Source: Asterias amurensis (Eukaryota > Echinodermata > Asteroidea > Forcipulatida > Asteriidae). From it: DNA of 64,000 nt. Shown in pieces: positions 1-13,800 of this stretch. Under the pieces are notes generated by a model. It searched no databases. It was not told where the DNA came from and worked only from the letters and a program-made list of their open reading frames with translations. The first letter of the stretch is position 1, and the number at the start of each line of letters is the position of its first letter. The position numbers were made by a program, and so were the translations under genes. The DNA is taken from contig NC_092663.1 in NCBI RefSeq assembly GCF_032118995.1, forward strand, positions 8,308,001 through 8,372,000, given 5' to 3'.

Positions 1-36
1 ATGTTGAGTAATTACCAATGGTGTCCACTGCTTTAA
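1..36 (+). mobile_element. right end of a TTAA MITE, cut by window edge
   Basis: ATTACCAATGGTGTCCACTG followed by CTTTAA matches the right terminus of the main MITE family. Confidence 0.75.
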
Positions 37-1995
37 GCAGGATTGGAAGAGCTGACATAAAATGGTACCAGATAGTGGTAATGTTGTGTATGCTCAACAA
101 TAACACAATGAACCACAGACAATTTGGACTAATAATAGTTGTGTGAATCTTGAGAGAAAAAATAGTAACAAACCATGCTAAATTTTCAGTATGTCAAGAC
201 ATTGTGCCCGTATTTTGGTTGTAACATCCAGTCAGCTATTGCATTTTTTTTAAAGGTATTCAGATACAGTTTTAGGCCTGTATGCTTCGTTTTTGAAAGG
301 CAAGGGCACCAAGGCATTTCCTCCTTGGTAAAGGGCACCCTATGAGGAAATTGTAAATGTATACTGGAGCATTTTCTTGCCTTCATACAAATCTTGTTAT
401 AGGGCCTATCTACCGATAAACACCCAAAATTATACTTCATGTTGAAAGAGTAAAAATAAATTGACAAAATCAGGACATTTTTCTTGATTTTCTGGACAAG
501 GTTTGATTGTTGTAAAGAATGACATTTAAACCCTATGTCTTTCTCAGAATTATTTCATCTGATGTTTTTGTGTTGACAAATTTTGCCCTGGAAGATTGTT
601 GAAAACAATGGCTATTTGCACCAATTTATTATGATGTTTAGAGACTTGCAATCCACCCCCCACTCACAAAAATTCAATATCTGTTGGAAAATAAATACAT
701 CATAAAACTTATTTTACCATTCCCCTTCCTCTATTAAAGGCAGTGGACACTATTGGTAATTACTAAAAATAATTTTTAGCATAAAACCTTTCTTGGTGAC
801 GAGTAATGGGGAAAGGTTGATGGTATAAAACATTGTGAGAAACGGCTCCCTCTGAAGTGTTGTAGTTTTCGAGAAAGAAGTAATTTTCCCTGAATTTGAT
901 TTCGAGACCTCAGATTTAGAACTTGAGATCTCGAAATCAACCATCTAAACGCACACAACTTCGTGTGACATGGGTGCTTTTTTCTTTCATTATTATCTCG
1001 CAAGTTCGAAGACCGATTGAGCTCGAATTTTCACAGGTTTGTTATTTTATGCATATGTTGAGATACCCCAACTGTGAAGGCTAGTCTTTGACCAATAGTG
1101 TCCACTGCCTTTAAGTACATGTATCTGTGGCGAGACTATAATATATGACAATGAAAGACTTTGTCTAGTTAATTAAATTTGTTTTAATTGGTCCTTTACG
1201 TACTTTTCACAGTATTACTGGAATACATTTCTTAAACTTATCTACATCACCATTTTCCCGCAATTCTTTACTTTACACTTTTCCATTTCATAAAGCAAGT
1301 TTTTCTCCACATATTATACGAATTATACAAAGGTATAAAACAAAAACAAATAATATAAAAATGAGTTAAGTTGATTTTCAAGTCAGCTATACATCGCGTT
1401 GTAAAACACTAACAAATTTTAAAGGTAAAAATTACATGTAAATTGAGTGATGAGGGAAAATGCAAAAATTTAATAAAACATTGTTTTGTATTTATTTTAT
1501 ACAAAATTTTATTTGGAAAGTAGACATTTATTCCTAATGTGATGAGCAAAGGTTTTCCTGACAAGAATCACGCTGTTTTAAACGCCATGACTTTATCGAA
1601 CGTCAGGTTCTTCTTAAAGACACATAACTTTCCATTAGATGTCGTCTCTGTAACATAGTTTAATTCTCATAAATAACACCGCCTAGTCTTCAAATCTTAC
1701 GCACCAAAGTAAATTCTTTTTTGGAATATTTTCAAATTTTGCTTTTTCAGTACATTTTTGTAATGATGCTTCTTTCATGAAGAAGACTTGTAGCAAACAA
1801 AATGTTCCACTTCAGTTATTCATACTTTCAAAAGACTTCAATTGGCTGAGAGTACAAAAAATGCTGCTCTGCAATTGGCTGGATTTGAATGACTCTTCAG
1901 GCAAGTTTAATGTGAGCCTCTCTTTGTTAATTCTTACGTTTCTGATTGGCTTAAAGTAGCTTCTGCAAGTCTGCCATTGGTGGGAAGTAATTTAT
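37..1995. other. BRCA1 3' flank, no gene seen
   Basis: AT-rich DNA with one full MITE (734-1114) and a short piece around 290-350 of a repeat seen again near 31960 and 58440 (AAGGGCACCAAGGCA type). No coding sequence with recognisable similarity was found. Confidence 0.6.
734..1114 (+). mobile_element. TTAA MITE, main family
   Basis: Inverted ends of about 28 bp start AGGCAGTGGACACTATTGG, are flanked by TTAA on both sides, and enclose about 380 bp without coding capacity. The TTAA duplication plus AGG terminus fits what I recall for Kolobok elements better than piggyBac (CCY). The body includes a self-complementary stretch around TCGAGACCTCAGATT. This is the reference copy for the family in this window. 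Confidence 0.88.
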
Positions 1996-1996
1996 T
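1991..1996 (-). promoter_or_regulatory. candidate BRCA1 poly(A) signal overlapping the stop codon
   Basis: AATAAA on the minus strand begins at the last base of the TGA stop. If used, the 3' UTR would be extremely short. Other AATAAA-like hexamers occur further downstream (for example around 1490), so this one may not be used. Confidence 0.3.
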
Positions 1997-4900
1997 CAAT
2001 TATTTCCATGATTATTTCCAAGGTCTATGATTGGCTGAGCAGTCCCGATTGATGATAGAAGGTAGTCTGCCATTGGTTGAATCTTGTAAGTTGCTATGAT
2101 GTCCAGAATCCACTCTCTGGAAATGATGGGAACTCGGAACTTCCGGTATAAAGCTGGAAAATGAAAATGAAATAAGCTACAATTATAAACCACAACAATA
2201 GACTGTATTGAATAACCCCCTTTTTTGCTATGAAAGTGGCCATCTTGTAGGTCAAACCGTATGCCCGTCTACATGCCTACATCAAAGAAACACAAAGCAT
2301 GCAGCGTTCCCAGTTTGATTTCTACCGCACAAGCACGCACATACACACGCACACGCTCACAGACGCCATCCTGTAGGGCAGATATTTGAACGGTGACGTC
2401 ATATTCAATACGGTATATTGGTGGAGTGATCATTTACGAAGTGTTATCAATAACAACATTTTAAATTTCCTTCAACTTTGATCTTTATTTTATTTTCTGT
2501 TAATATTCAGTAATAATATGTGGCCCTGGGAAATAAATAAGGAACAGTAGCACAGGGGCTCTTTTACTGAGAAAAAAAATTGATTTGAGAAATGAAAATT
2601 TTTAGCAATGTCTTGGCATTTTGTAAAGATTAAACAGAAATGAATTGCCTCTTAAAGGGTTAAAGACACTGGACACTAATGGTAATTGTCAAAGACCAGC
2701 CTTCTCACTTGGTGTATCTCAACATATGCATAAAATAACAAAACTGTAAAAATTTGAGCTAAATTGGTCGTCGAAGTTGCGAGAGAATTATGGGGCAAAA
2801 ACGCCCTTGTCACACGAAGTTGTGTGCTTTAGATGCTTGATTTCGAGACCTCAAAATCTAATCTAAGGTCTTGAAATCAAATTCGTGGAAAACTACTTCT
2901 TTCTAAAAAACTTTGTTACTTCAGAGAAAGCCGTTTCTCACAATGTTTTATACTATCAACAGCTCCCACTTACTTGTTACAAAGTAAGTTTTTGTGCTAA
3001 CAATTATTTTGAGAATTTACCAATAGTGTCCACTGCCTTTAATGATCACCATTCAATAGGATATTGTCCACTTGACTAAACATTACTCAACATATTCAGA
3101 GTTTAAAGGCAGTGGACACTATTGGTATTTACTCAAAATAACTCTAAGCATAAAACCTTACTTGGTAACGAGTAATGGGGAGCTGTTGATAGTATAAAAC
3201 ATTGTGGTGACGTAGTTTTCGAGAAAGAAGTAATTCTCCACGAATTTGATTTCGAGACCTCAGATTTAGAATTTGAGGTCTCAAAATCAAGCATCTTAAT
3301 GCACACAACTTCGTGTGACAAGGGTGTTTTTTCTTTCATTATTATCTCGCAACTTCGACGACAGATTAAGCTCAAATTTTCACAAGTGTGTTATTTTATA
3401 TGTTGAGATACACCGAGTGAGAAGACTGGTCTTTGACAATTACCAATAGTGTCCAGTGTCTTTAAAGTCAGTGGACACTATTGGTAATTACTCAAAAAAA
3501 TTATTAGCATAAAACCTTTCTTGGTGATGAGTAATGGGGAGAGGTTGATGGTTTAAAACATTGTGAGAAACGGCTCCCTCTGAAGTGCCATAGTTTTTCA
3601 AGAAAGAAATGTTTTCCACGAATTTGAGACCTCAGATTTAGAACTTGAGGTCTCAAAATCAACCATCTAAACGCACACAACTGCTTGTGACAAGGGTTAT
3701 TTTTCTTTCATTATTATCTCGCAACTTTGATGACCGGTTGAGCTCAAATTTTCACAGGTTTGCTATCTTATGCATATGTTGAGACACACCAACTGTGAAG
3801 GCTAGACAATTACCAATAGTGTCCACTACCTTTAAATGCAAATGCAGAGCAAATTTTGACTTCACTGGGCTGTATTTGCAGCAAATGTTTTGCAGGAGTT
3901 GAGCAAACAACTATTCATTGCGAATATCTGCATAAAATTTTGTATCGCATTCGCAGAAAGTATGAACCGGGCTTGAGTAGTCAATTTGGAAAGTTGTCCT
4001 CACTGAACAAGGTCAAAGACAACATTACTCACCGTCATAATCGTAGGATAAGTCCCTGGCATCAGCCTGGGCAACAATGATGGATTTACGTCCCTCGTTG
4101 TAAGGAAACAAGGAGGGATGTTGGATAGTGCTTGCCCCCATCAGCTCCACAAGCGAGACTAGTTGCTCTAGAAAAAAAAATAACAATAAATATTATTATT
4201 ATAGGTTTTCTCGGTCAAATTCGGCAAATGAGCAGTCACTTTCATTTTTATGTGTTCGAATTATAGCTGTTTTGCCTCTCCGGTTGTTACTGCACTTCAA
4301 ATTCAGAATTCGGCCATTCAATTTCGATTTAAGTCGTTTAGCACTCTGTCCAATTTAGCGTATCGTCATTCTTTCTCGTGACACACACGCCTCAAGAAGC
4401 GTCTCCGAATTTGAATGCTGCTTTAAAGAATTGTAAAATAAATGAACATTTTGTTAAATCGAACGATGCAAAAATACATTTGACTGATCATAAAACGAAA
4501 TCGAATGACCCTTTTTATACACATCAAGTAATGCAACAAGGGTGTTTTTTCTGTCTTTATTCTCTTGCAACTTCAATGACCACCTGAGCCCAAATTTTCA
4601 CAGGCTTGTTATTTTATGCGTATGTTAGGACACACCAAATGAGAATACTGGTCTTTGACAACTACCAAACTGCTTTAAATGATTTGGGTTTGAGCAACTA
4701 AACAGGGAGTGTCAACAAAGAGCTGGCTGGATAGCCAAGTTGGTAGAGTGTCTGTAAATTAAGTGAAGGTTCAACTCCTGCTCCAGAAAATTGTCTTTGT
4801 CCAAGCCCAAATTTACCCAGTCAGTTTCACTGGTGCTTTACAACTTAATAGTTTTATTACTTTATATTTCTGGCAAAGAAACAAGGGATGACTTATAAGT

Positions 4901-7824
4901 TAGCTCACTGCAGCCCACAAGCCTGAGTAATCCCTTAAAGAGTGCTTGCAATGAGCCAGAACATCTGGGTCAACCCTTTCCTAGATGAAGTGTTCTGGGT
5001 TGTTTAATGTGCACTACCAACCCTACACAGTACATTTACAAAATGTATTTTATGAGCATTATTCATTACAAACAAATATAAACTGTCAGTAAAAGCTGAG
5101 GAGTCCAGCTCATTTTTTGCTCAGCAGAGAATTGTTTAGCAATATTTTTAATTTTTAAAAAGTCGCTCCATGAAATTGGGCTCAGAGCTCAGGGCCCAAT
5201 TTCATAAAGCTGCTACGCACAACAAATTTACAAGTGATAGTCAGGATAAGCAAAATTCTCCTGAATACAAGTAACAATCAATATGCAACAAATGGAAATT
5301 TGGTTGGTAATTCTGCTTTTATCAGGGAAGAAATTTTCATGCTAAGCAAATTTTATAGAAGATGATGACCTATAGACCCCTTGCATATGATGTCACACTC
5401 TCAAAAAAATGCCACCCCTGAGACCAGCGTTTTGCGCTATGCACTGGGGTCAATTGATATATATATCCTCCTTGCAGCATGCGGAACGCACCTCCAAAAA
5501 GGTGCACTATTTCTGGAGTCAGATCTTTTGTACATTTTTTTGCCTGATTTCGACAGGATAGACGTGGGTGAGTGCACTGCGTGTTGGCAAGGAGTTTATA
5601 AATTACGTTGTTTGACATGATTTCCAATCCAGAAGTGCTTACCTTTATTGAGGCCTGTGAATGGACCGACACAGCAAACATCATATTTATGTAGTGGATA
5701 CGGAGGCTTGGATAGTCTGGCTCGTCTTGGTCCCTTATGAGAAGAACCGTTGACCACGTCTCCTCGCACCTCAAAAGGTTCTTCAGAAAGGAGCTCTTCC
5801 GTCTTGAGGCAGGCTGAGACCCCTAGAAACAGACATGAGATACGGATGATGGTTAAAGACACTGGATACTATTGGTAGTTATCAAAGATCAGTCTTCTCA
5901 CCTGGTGTATCTCAACATATGCATAAAATAACAAACCTGTGAAAATTTGAACTCACTTGGTCGTGGAAGTTGAGAGATAATAATGTAGAAAAAAAAACCC
6001 TTGTCACATAAAGTTGTGTGCTTTCAGATGCTTGATTTCGGGACCTCAACAAATAGTTCTGAGGTCTCGAAATCAAATTCAAATATTTTAGTGGAAAATT
6101 TCTTCTTTCTTGAAAACTATGCTACTTCAGAGGGAGTCGTTTCTTACAATGTTTTATACTATCAACAGCTCTCCATTGCTTGTTATCAAGGCAGTTGTTA
6201 TGCCAAAAATGATTTTTGAGTAATTACCAATAGTGTCACGCCGAGTGCCTTTAATAAAAACAATTGTCAAACTCTGACATGAATAATGAGATTGAGGTAA
6301 CAGTAACAGGCCTGGAATTTCAAGGAGGCCACAGAGGCCCTCAGCTTGGCCTTAGTGCTCCTCCAAAATGTTTCAATAGACTTTAAGATTTTCCAAGGGG
6401 AGTGCCCTCTTTCAAAATGGCCTTGCCCTCTCAAAGAAGAAAATCTATCCATCTCATTGTTTGTCTGTTTGCTTGTTTTGTTTAGATGATCTTCCCGTCA
6501 AAGGGAACTTGGCAAACAACCACAATGGGATATAAACGACCAGCTGGCAACAACTAATCTCTGGCATTTATGCAAGAGATTAGATGTTGCAAGGAACATT
6601 GGTTTAACGCCTATGATTATGAAATGCACAAATCAAGAAATTGTAACTCAGTAACTAGACGACAATACTTATTCTAGTCATTGTGAAATAAGTGGTTAGC
6701 TAGGAATAAACTTGTGATTGCAAGTCCTGCAGTCAAACCACTGGAACACTGTGGATACTTAATAAGGATCTTGGTGCTACTGTACTTACATTTAAAGCTG
6801 ACGACCCACGCTCTAGAAGCAATACCTTGGAAGTATTTCAGAGTCCTCTCGCAAACCATTTGCTCATCTGCACGTGAAACACAGAATGAATTAATTCAAT
6901 ATTTTGTAAACCGACTGGAAGTGTCTTGGCCGAGCAGATAGGAGCACCAAACTCAACCTCTGCTTCATCTGATCGGCAGAGTGTGGGTTTGAGTCACGGT
7001 CATGGCACTTGTGGTGTCCTCAAGCAAGACACTTAACCATTGCTTCGTCCTTCGGATGGGACGTAAAGCCATAGGTGCTGTGTGTTGCTATAAAACTATC
7101 AATGCATGTAAAAGACCCCCCAGTACACACTTGGCGCAGAGGGAAGGTGCTCGCCCCTGTGTGTCTGGCAGAGCGACTATCTTAAATAATTTTTGACAAC
7201 CTTGATTCTTATCAGTAATTTAGAGAGCGCTGCTCTGTCGCGACTACCCTGTGTAAAAATCCTCCGTACTTTTCTGCCAATTTCACCTTTATGTCTGTGT
7301 TTGTATAACGTTTGGGTGGTTCATCCACTTAAATATGGCAGATATTTGTACATAATTATCTGTACATTGTAATTTAATTCTTGTTGTCTGTTGTTGCCAT
7401 GTCTTCCTTGTATGTAATGTAGTCTCCTTTCAAATGGAAGACAAAAATGTCATATTTTTATCATGATAATAAATATTTTTTGATATTTTTTTTTTAATGA
7501 AAGCTGCATTACAAAGCAAGAAAACTAACTTAAATAGTTGTTTGTACACCTGAAGACGTGTATGGATCAAAACTTTTACGGACACTGTGAATACTCTATG
7601 GTTTCATTGTAACAATTGTATTTACTACCCGCCCCCCTCCCCACCACCCCTAAAAAAAAAGAGGAAAATCCAAGCAGGTTGCATATGGAAGTGAATGAAG
7701 TTGATTATTTATTAGGGTGGTCTGCAATTTCTTTACCAGTGTTGACGATGACGTGAGTTGTGCAGGCGTTGAAGGTGCTAGCAAAACGGCAGCCAAAGAT
7801 CTTGGCAAGTTGCTCAACGTCCTT
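1996..7824 (-). CDS. BRCA1: BRCA1 exons 11-15: tandem BRCT domains and stop
   Basis: The exons are 7824-7737 (88 bp), 6867-6790 (78 bp), 5822-5643 (180 bp), 4167-4033 (135 bp) and 2153-1996. Diagnostic segments are [13 protein letters not shown] (R3031 and K3034 align with human Arg1699 and Lys1702), [27 protein letters not shown] and [10 protein letters not shown] (W3169 aligns with Trp1837). The 88- and 78-bp exons equal human exons 17 and 18. The 180-bp exon equals human exons 19+20+21 (41+84+55) and the 135-bp exon equals 22+23 (74+61), so these introns differ between lineages. K3159 sits where human has Met1775. The protein ends in a short tail after LLSSIG. Confidence 0.95.
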
Positions 7825-10800
7825 CTACACAAAAAAAAAAAGAAAAAAAAAAGAAGAAATACAAAATTAAGGAACACATACTTTAATGACAAATTTCTTG
7901 CTTAGAATAATAACCCCTTGGTGATACAGGCCAAAAACTATGCGATATTCTTTGTCTCAATAAAATGCATGTCTCTAGGGACAAGTGACCATTGCCTACA
8001 AGCTCTGCTTCTGAAATATGCAGTCTCATATTTGTTTTTACTATACCTTTACTGTAAAGATGTACTGGTATTCTTGAAACTGATCACTCTTGAGTGATAA
8101 TGTCTCTTATTTTTTGATACTGTAGACAAATATATGACCCTTGAAAATCTGCCTTGAAACTATTATTTGATATGACATGGAAAATGTACAGGCAACCAGC
8201 TACAGGTTGGGGAACTCCCTTGGTTAAGCGTTTCTTCCTCACAAAACAAAAACATCATTCAGTAACTCAAAACCCAAATTATTGAACTCTGGGGGTATGT
8301 CTGATCCATACACAGCATTTGTAATCAGTTTACTATCTCAATTTTCAGTCCATCATTATAAAGTACCTCAACATCCAAACTGTTGGAGTCTGATTATGGT
8401 GGTATGCCTGGTCCCATGTAGAGCAAAATCAGTTTACTAGTGCAGTCCATGGTCCAACACTAGACAGTACGTAAACACCCAAACTGTTGAACCCTGACAA
8501 TGGTGGTAAGCCTGATCCCATGTAAAGCGTAATCAGTTTACTAGTGCAGTCCTCAGTCCAACACCAAACAATAACTTAACACCCAAACTGTTTGAACCCT
8601 GACAATGGTGGTAAGCCTGATCCCATGTAAAGCGTAATCAGTTTACTAGTGCAGTCCTCAGTCCAACACCAAACAATAACTCAACACCCAAACTGTTGGA
8701 CTCTGATTATGGTGGTAAGCCTGATCCCATGTAAAGCATGATCAGTTTACTAGTGCAGTCCTCAGTCCAACACCATCCAGTAACTCAACACTCAAACTGT
8801 TGGACTCTGATTATGGTGGTAAGCCTGATCCCATGTAAAGCATAATCAGTTTACTAGTGCAGTCCTCGGTCTAACACCATTCAGTAACTCAACATCCAAA
8901 CTGTTGGACTCTGATTATGGTGGTATGCCTGATCCCATGTAAAGCATGATCAGTTAACTAGTGCAGTCCTCGGTAAGCGCTGTGATTTAGTTTTCTAAGT
9001 AGAGCGTATTTTAAATGTCGTTTATTATTATTATTGTTATTAAGTCAACACCCAAACTGTTGGAGTCTGATTATGGTGGTAAGCCTGATCCCATGTAAAG
9101 CATGATCAGTTTACTAGTGCAGTCCTCAGTCCAACACCATCCAGTAACTCAACACCCAAACTGTTGGACTCTGATTATGGTGGTAAGCCTGATCCCATGT
9201 AAAGCATAATCAGTTTACTAGTGCAGTCCTCGGTCTAACACCATTCAGTAACTCAACATCCAAACTGTTGGACTCTGATTATGGTGGTATGCCTGATCCC
9301 ATGTAAAGCATGATCAGTTAACTAGTGCAGTCCTCGGTAAGCGCTGTGATTTAGTTTTCTAAGTAGAGCGTATTTTAAATGTCGTTTATTATTATTATTG
9401 TTATTAAGTCAACATCCAAACTGTTGGAGTCTGATTATGGTGGTAAGCCTGATCCCATGTAAAGCATGATCAGTTAACTAGTGCAGTCCTCGGTAAGCGC
9501 TGTGATTTAGTTTTCTAAGTAGAGCGTATTTTAAATGTCGTTTATTATTATTATTGTTATTAAGTCAACATCCAAACTGTTGGAGTCTGATTATGGTGGT
9601 ATGCCTGATCCCATGTAAAGCATGATCAGTTAACTAGTGCAGTCCTTGGTAAGCGCTGTGATTAAGTTTTCTAGGTAGAGCGTATTTTAAATGCCGTTTA
9701 TTATTTTTAATATTATTATTATTAGGTCAACACCCAAACTGTTGGAGTCTGATTATGGTGGTATGCCTGATCCCATGTAAAGCGTAATCAGTTTACTAGT
9801 GCAGTCATCAGTCCAACACCAAACAATAACTCAACACCCAAACTGTTGGACTCTGATTATGGTGGTATGCCTGATCCCATGTAAAGCGTAATCAGTTTAC
9901 TAGTGCAGTCATCAGTCCAACACCAAACAATAACTCAACACCCAAACTGTTGGACTCTGATTATGGTGGTATGCCTGATCCCATGTAAAGCATGATCAGT
10001 TTACTAGTGCAGTCCTCAGTCCAACACCAAACAGTAAGTCAACACCTAAACTGTTGGACTCTGATTATGGTGGTAAAGTGTGTAAAGCATTATCAGTTAC
10101 CAGTGCAGTCCTCAGTCCAAAATAATCAAACAAGGCATGCAGATGGATTTTAAATGGATGAAGAGGGATAGGATTAATTGTTTCTCTTACCATGTCTTGT
10201 CGATTTAGTCCTGTTGAAACAAACGATATTGGTTTACTCTTCTTAGCACCAGGGGTGGTGTGATGACTTCGGCCGATGACTGGACTTAAAGATCTTTCCT
10301 CTGGACTCTCATCTCGCTCATGGTTACCTGTGCCGTCTACCTGGTTCCTCCCAGATGGTCCATCTTGATCCAGATCAACTCTTCTAGTCAAATGAACATC
10401 CCTCTGGTTTGAATGGTATAAATTCCTCCTGCTATTGAGTAATGGTTGACCTGGCTGTCTAGACTTTCTCAGAGGGGTGTTGTTCTTTACAACCTCAGAT
10501 GACCGGGGCAGGATTCTGTCCTTTGCTGACTTCATCTCGAGTGTCTTACTTTTCCATCCAAATGTCTGCCGCTCTGGAACAGATCTCGACTTCTGAGGTG
10601 CAGCACTCTTGGATCGTCTTGGTGATGAGTTGTAGTCGTCATCATCAGAGGGGTCTTCGATGTGCATCCAGGACCTTCCCTCTGAGGCCTTGCTCTTGCT
10701 CCGGTTCTTAGAGCGACCCTTCCCTCGAGGGATGGAATCATCAGCAGCTCTGCTTCCTCCAGATCTGAACTTTGCGGCCAGACGGCTGACTTCTTTGATG

Positions 10801-13800
10801 CTCTCTGGAAGGTTGGCCAGGGAAGCTCTCCTGGCTGTGGACTGAGACAGGTCTGGTGGTGGGGAGGGAGATCGAGGGCTTCCACTTGGAATATCAGGGT
10901 CCTCCTCAGGCTCACTGATGTCCGAGTCGCTACCGTACGTAGTCACACCAGGAATCTCTAACTGACTTCTTGATGGTCGACAAGGCGAGGAATTTACAAC
11001 ATTTATTTCCGATCTAGTGATTTCAGTGATCTCTTCATCGGAGTCCGATTCATCATCGGAGATGACTGGTTTTGGCCTCCTGAATGACCTTTGGGGTGAT
11101 TGACCTCTGTCTCCAAGTGATGCTGGTACATATGCATCAGCAACTGCTTTGATGCTGTGCGCTTTGCTGGAGTCATGGTTACTTGATGAGTATAAGTCCT
11201 TCTGGGAGCAAAGGTCAGCAGGAGTGCAAAGGTCAGCAGGAGTGCAAAGGTCAGCAGGAGTGAAAAGGTTGGCCGGAGTGTTACTGTCGTCATTGTGAGT
11301 GATGTCATCACTGCAGTTACTGTCACCATCGTGACTGATGTCATCACTGCAGTTACTGTCACCATCGTGAGTGATGTCATCACTGCAGTTACTGTCACCA
11401 TCGTTCATGTCCAACATCTTTTTGGGATCTTCTGTTTCTGACGGCTGTCTTTGAATACCCTGATCATCCACCACAGAATCTTCTTCCATCTCGCCTTGAT
11501 CTTTAACCTCGGGGTAAACTTTGTGACCTGGGTGCTTTTCAGAGTCACCGTCGAGATCCGCTTCCATTTGGGCGATCTCCAAAGCCATCTTCTTCAATGA
11601 TTCCTGAGCTTTCAGTCGTTGCTGAAAATAGATAAAAGGATAAATATATTATCATCATTTTTATAAGGCAACTTACGAGAACCATCATTGGACAGAAATC
11701 TAGTAAAATGAAAAGAGAAGACAGATGCTGCTAGAGAGAAACAAGTCGTTTGAGATAATCTTGGCCCAATTTCATGGCATTGCTACAACCACGAAAAAAC
11801 TGCACTAAGGGCCATCAGAATCACATGCAATTTATTGACCATATAAGCGGAGACTGCGGTGGTTAAGCAGCACTAAGGCATTGTTAATGTTATTGACTGT
11901 TGTGTACAAATTCTGCATTTATTACTTGTTAACTGTATTTTCTCGTGGGTGTTTTAACTGTATGGATTAGATCTTCTTTTAATTGTTCAGCGACCAGGAG
12001 CATGTTTTCATGGAAAGGTACTATACAAATTTCCACTATTATTATTATTATTAAAGTACTGCGGTTATGAAGAAAGATATAACTTTTTATTTCCCAAAAG
12101 TTGAACATTGGAAGATTACTACGGGGGCGGTAACACTTCTCACATTGTTTATTCCAATATATTTTGTTCTCTGCATGGCAAATTTGTGCCAAAGTTTCGC
12201 GAGTATCTCACAAACGCAACCTACTTTTGAAATGAAATTTTCTCAGGTTTGTTTTTACTGTATACACCTACATTTACAAAGGAATAAAAAAATTGTAGGT
12301 ATCTACTCAAGGTATAGACCTTTATCACAATGTCACCATCTTGGTCATGTTCCCTGTTTCCAATAACAGTATAATGATTGCTTACATTCATTGAGCAAAC
12401 ATGGCACCAGACTATTACTTCGTCCAGCCTCAGTTTGGTTACATTGAGATGGAATGGAGTAAAATCAAGATGGCCACACCGTGATAAATTCAATTAAATT
12501 CAATTAAAACAATTTAATCATCCTTTGCAGGCAATTACAACAGTAGACCAGCTCCATATAAAAAAAATATCTAAAGGCCTTGTCACACGAGGCAACTTTT
12601 GCAGGCAACTTGGAGGCAACCAACTACAGTGCAGGCTACAAGACCACTTTGGTAGCACATGAGTCAATTTTAAAACATTGTCTTACAATCTACAAAAAAA
12701 CAATTTTAACATTCAAATGGGAATTCTTCTTGGAGATTGCCTGGAACTGGTTGCGCGTAAATTGCCTTGTGTGACATGGCCCTAAAAGTCTACACAATGC
12801 CATTAGCTTGTAGAATTACCTGTGTACTCATGAGTTCACTCTGGCTAGACAGAACCGATGATGCACTGGTCAGGTTCAACTGATGGCTGCAATTAGTCTC
12901 TGAGCAACAAGATCCTTCAGCTGCAAAAAATAAATGTAGAAAACTTTAAGGTCATGTAACAAAGATGGTACACAAAAGAGAGATCCAGAAAATTTGAAAA
13001 GTGTGTCCTCTTCGATAAAACCCAAATTTTTTGTAAAAATAGGGGCTTTCTCCTTCTTGTCCATAATTTTTCAAGTTAAAAAAGAAGGATAAAGAAAGTT
13101 CAATGAAAGCTTATGCAATCAGGCAAAGTTTCTTGCAATTATAATATATGTACAATTCAAATTCAAGACTAAGTTGTTGAAAAAAGGGATGCAAATAACA
13201 GGTGATACAAGAGCAAATTAGTTGGCTCAGAACTATAAGGTCATAAGTACAATTTGTATGCGTTTCATAAATTGATTTTGCCTATTTGTGAATAGGTCTA
13301 GTTCTAAGTTAGGACAATCTTGTTTAAATTGACCCCAGATAATAAGCATTTGTCACTTAAAGCCCTTTTGATCAGTACGGATATGAAACTTAGCATTCAG
13401 GACCTTTTAGTACTCAGCCAACGAAATATAACAAGGCTTACTGTCATAATGGTGGTCCTCAATGCCAGTCATCAGGTCTTCATGTTCATTATCATCGCCT
13501 TCCATGAGATTCAGGCCATTCTCTCCATCATCCATTTCTTCCATCTTTCCTTCTTCCTCCTCTCCTTTCTGGATCTTTGCATCTCCCACTAAAGCATCCT
13601 CATCTTCACTTTCCTCAACTCCATTCTCTTCAACACCATCTCCAATAACTGCCTCTTGCTGTATCGTCTCCAGACACTTCATTGAAGCTTTGCTGACGTT
13701 CTGTTGAAAGATGCTTAAGCTCTGGCTTTTGTCCAGAGTATCCTCATCTTGTTCAGTCTCTCGTAAGACTTCAGATCTTGGTGGACTTTTATGAAGAGGG

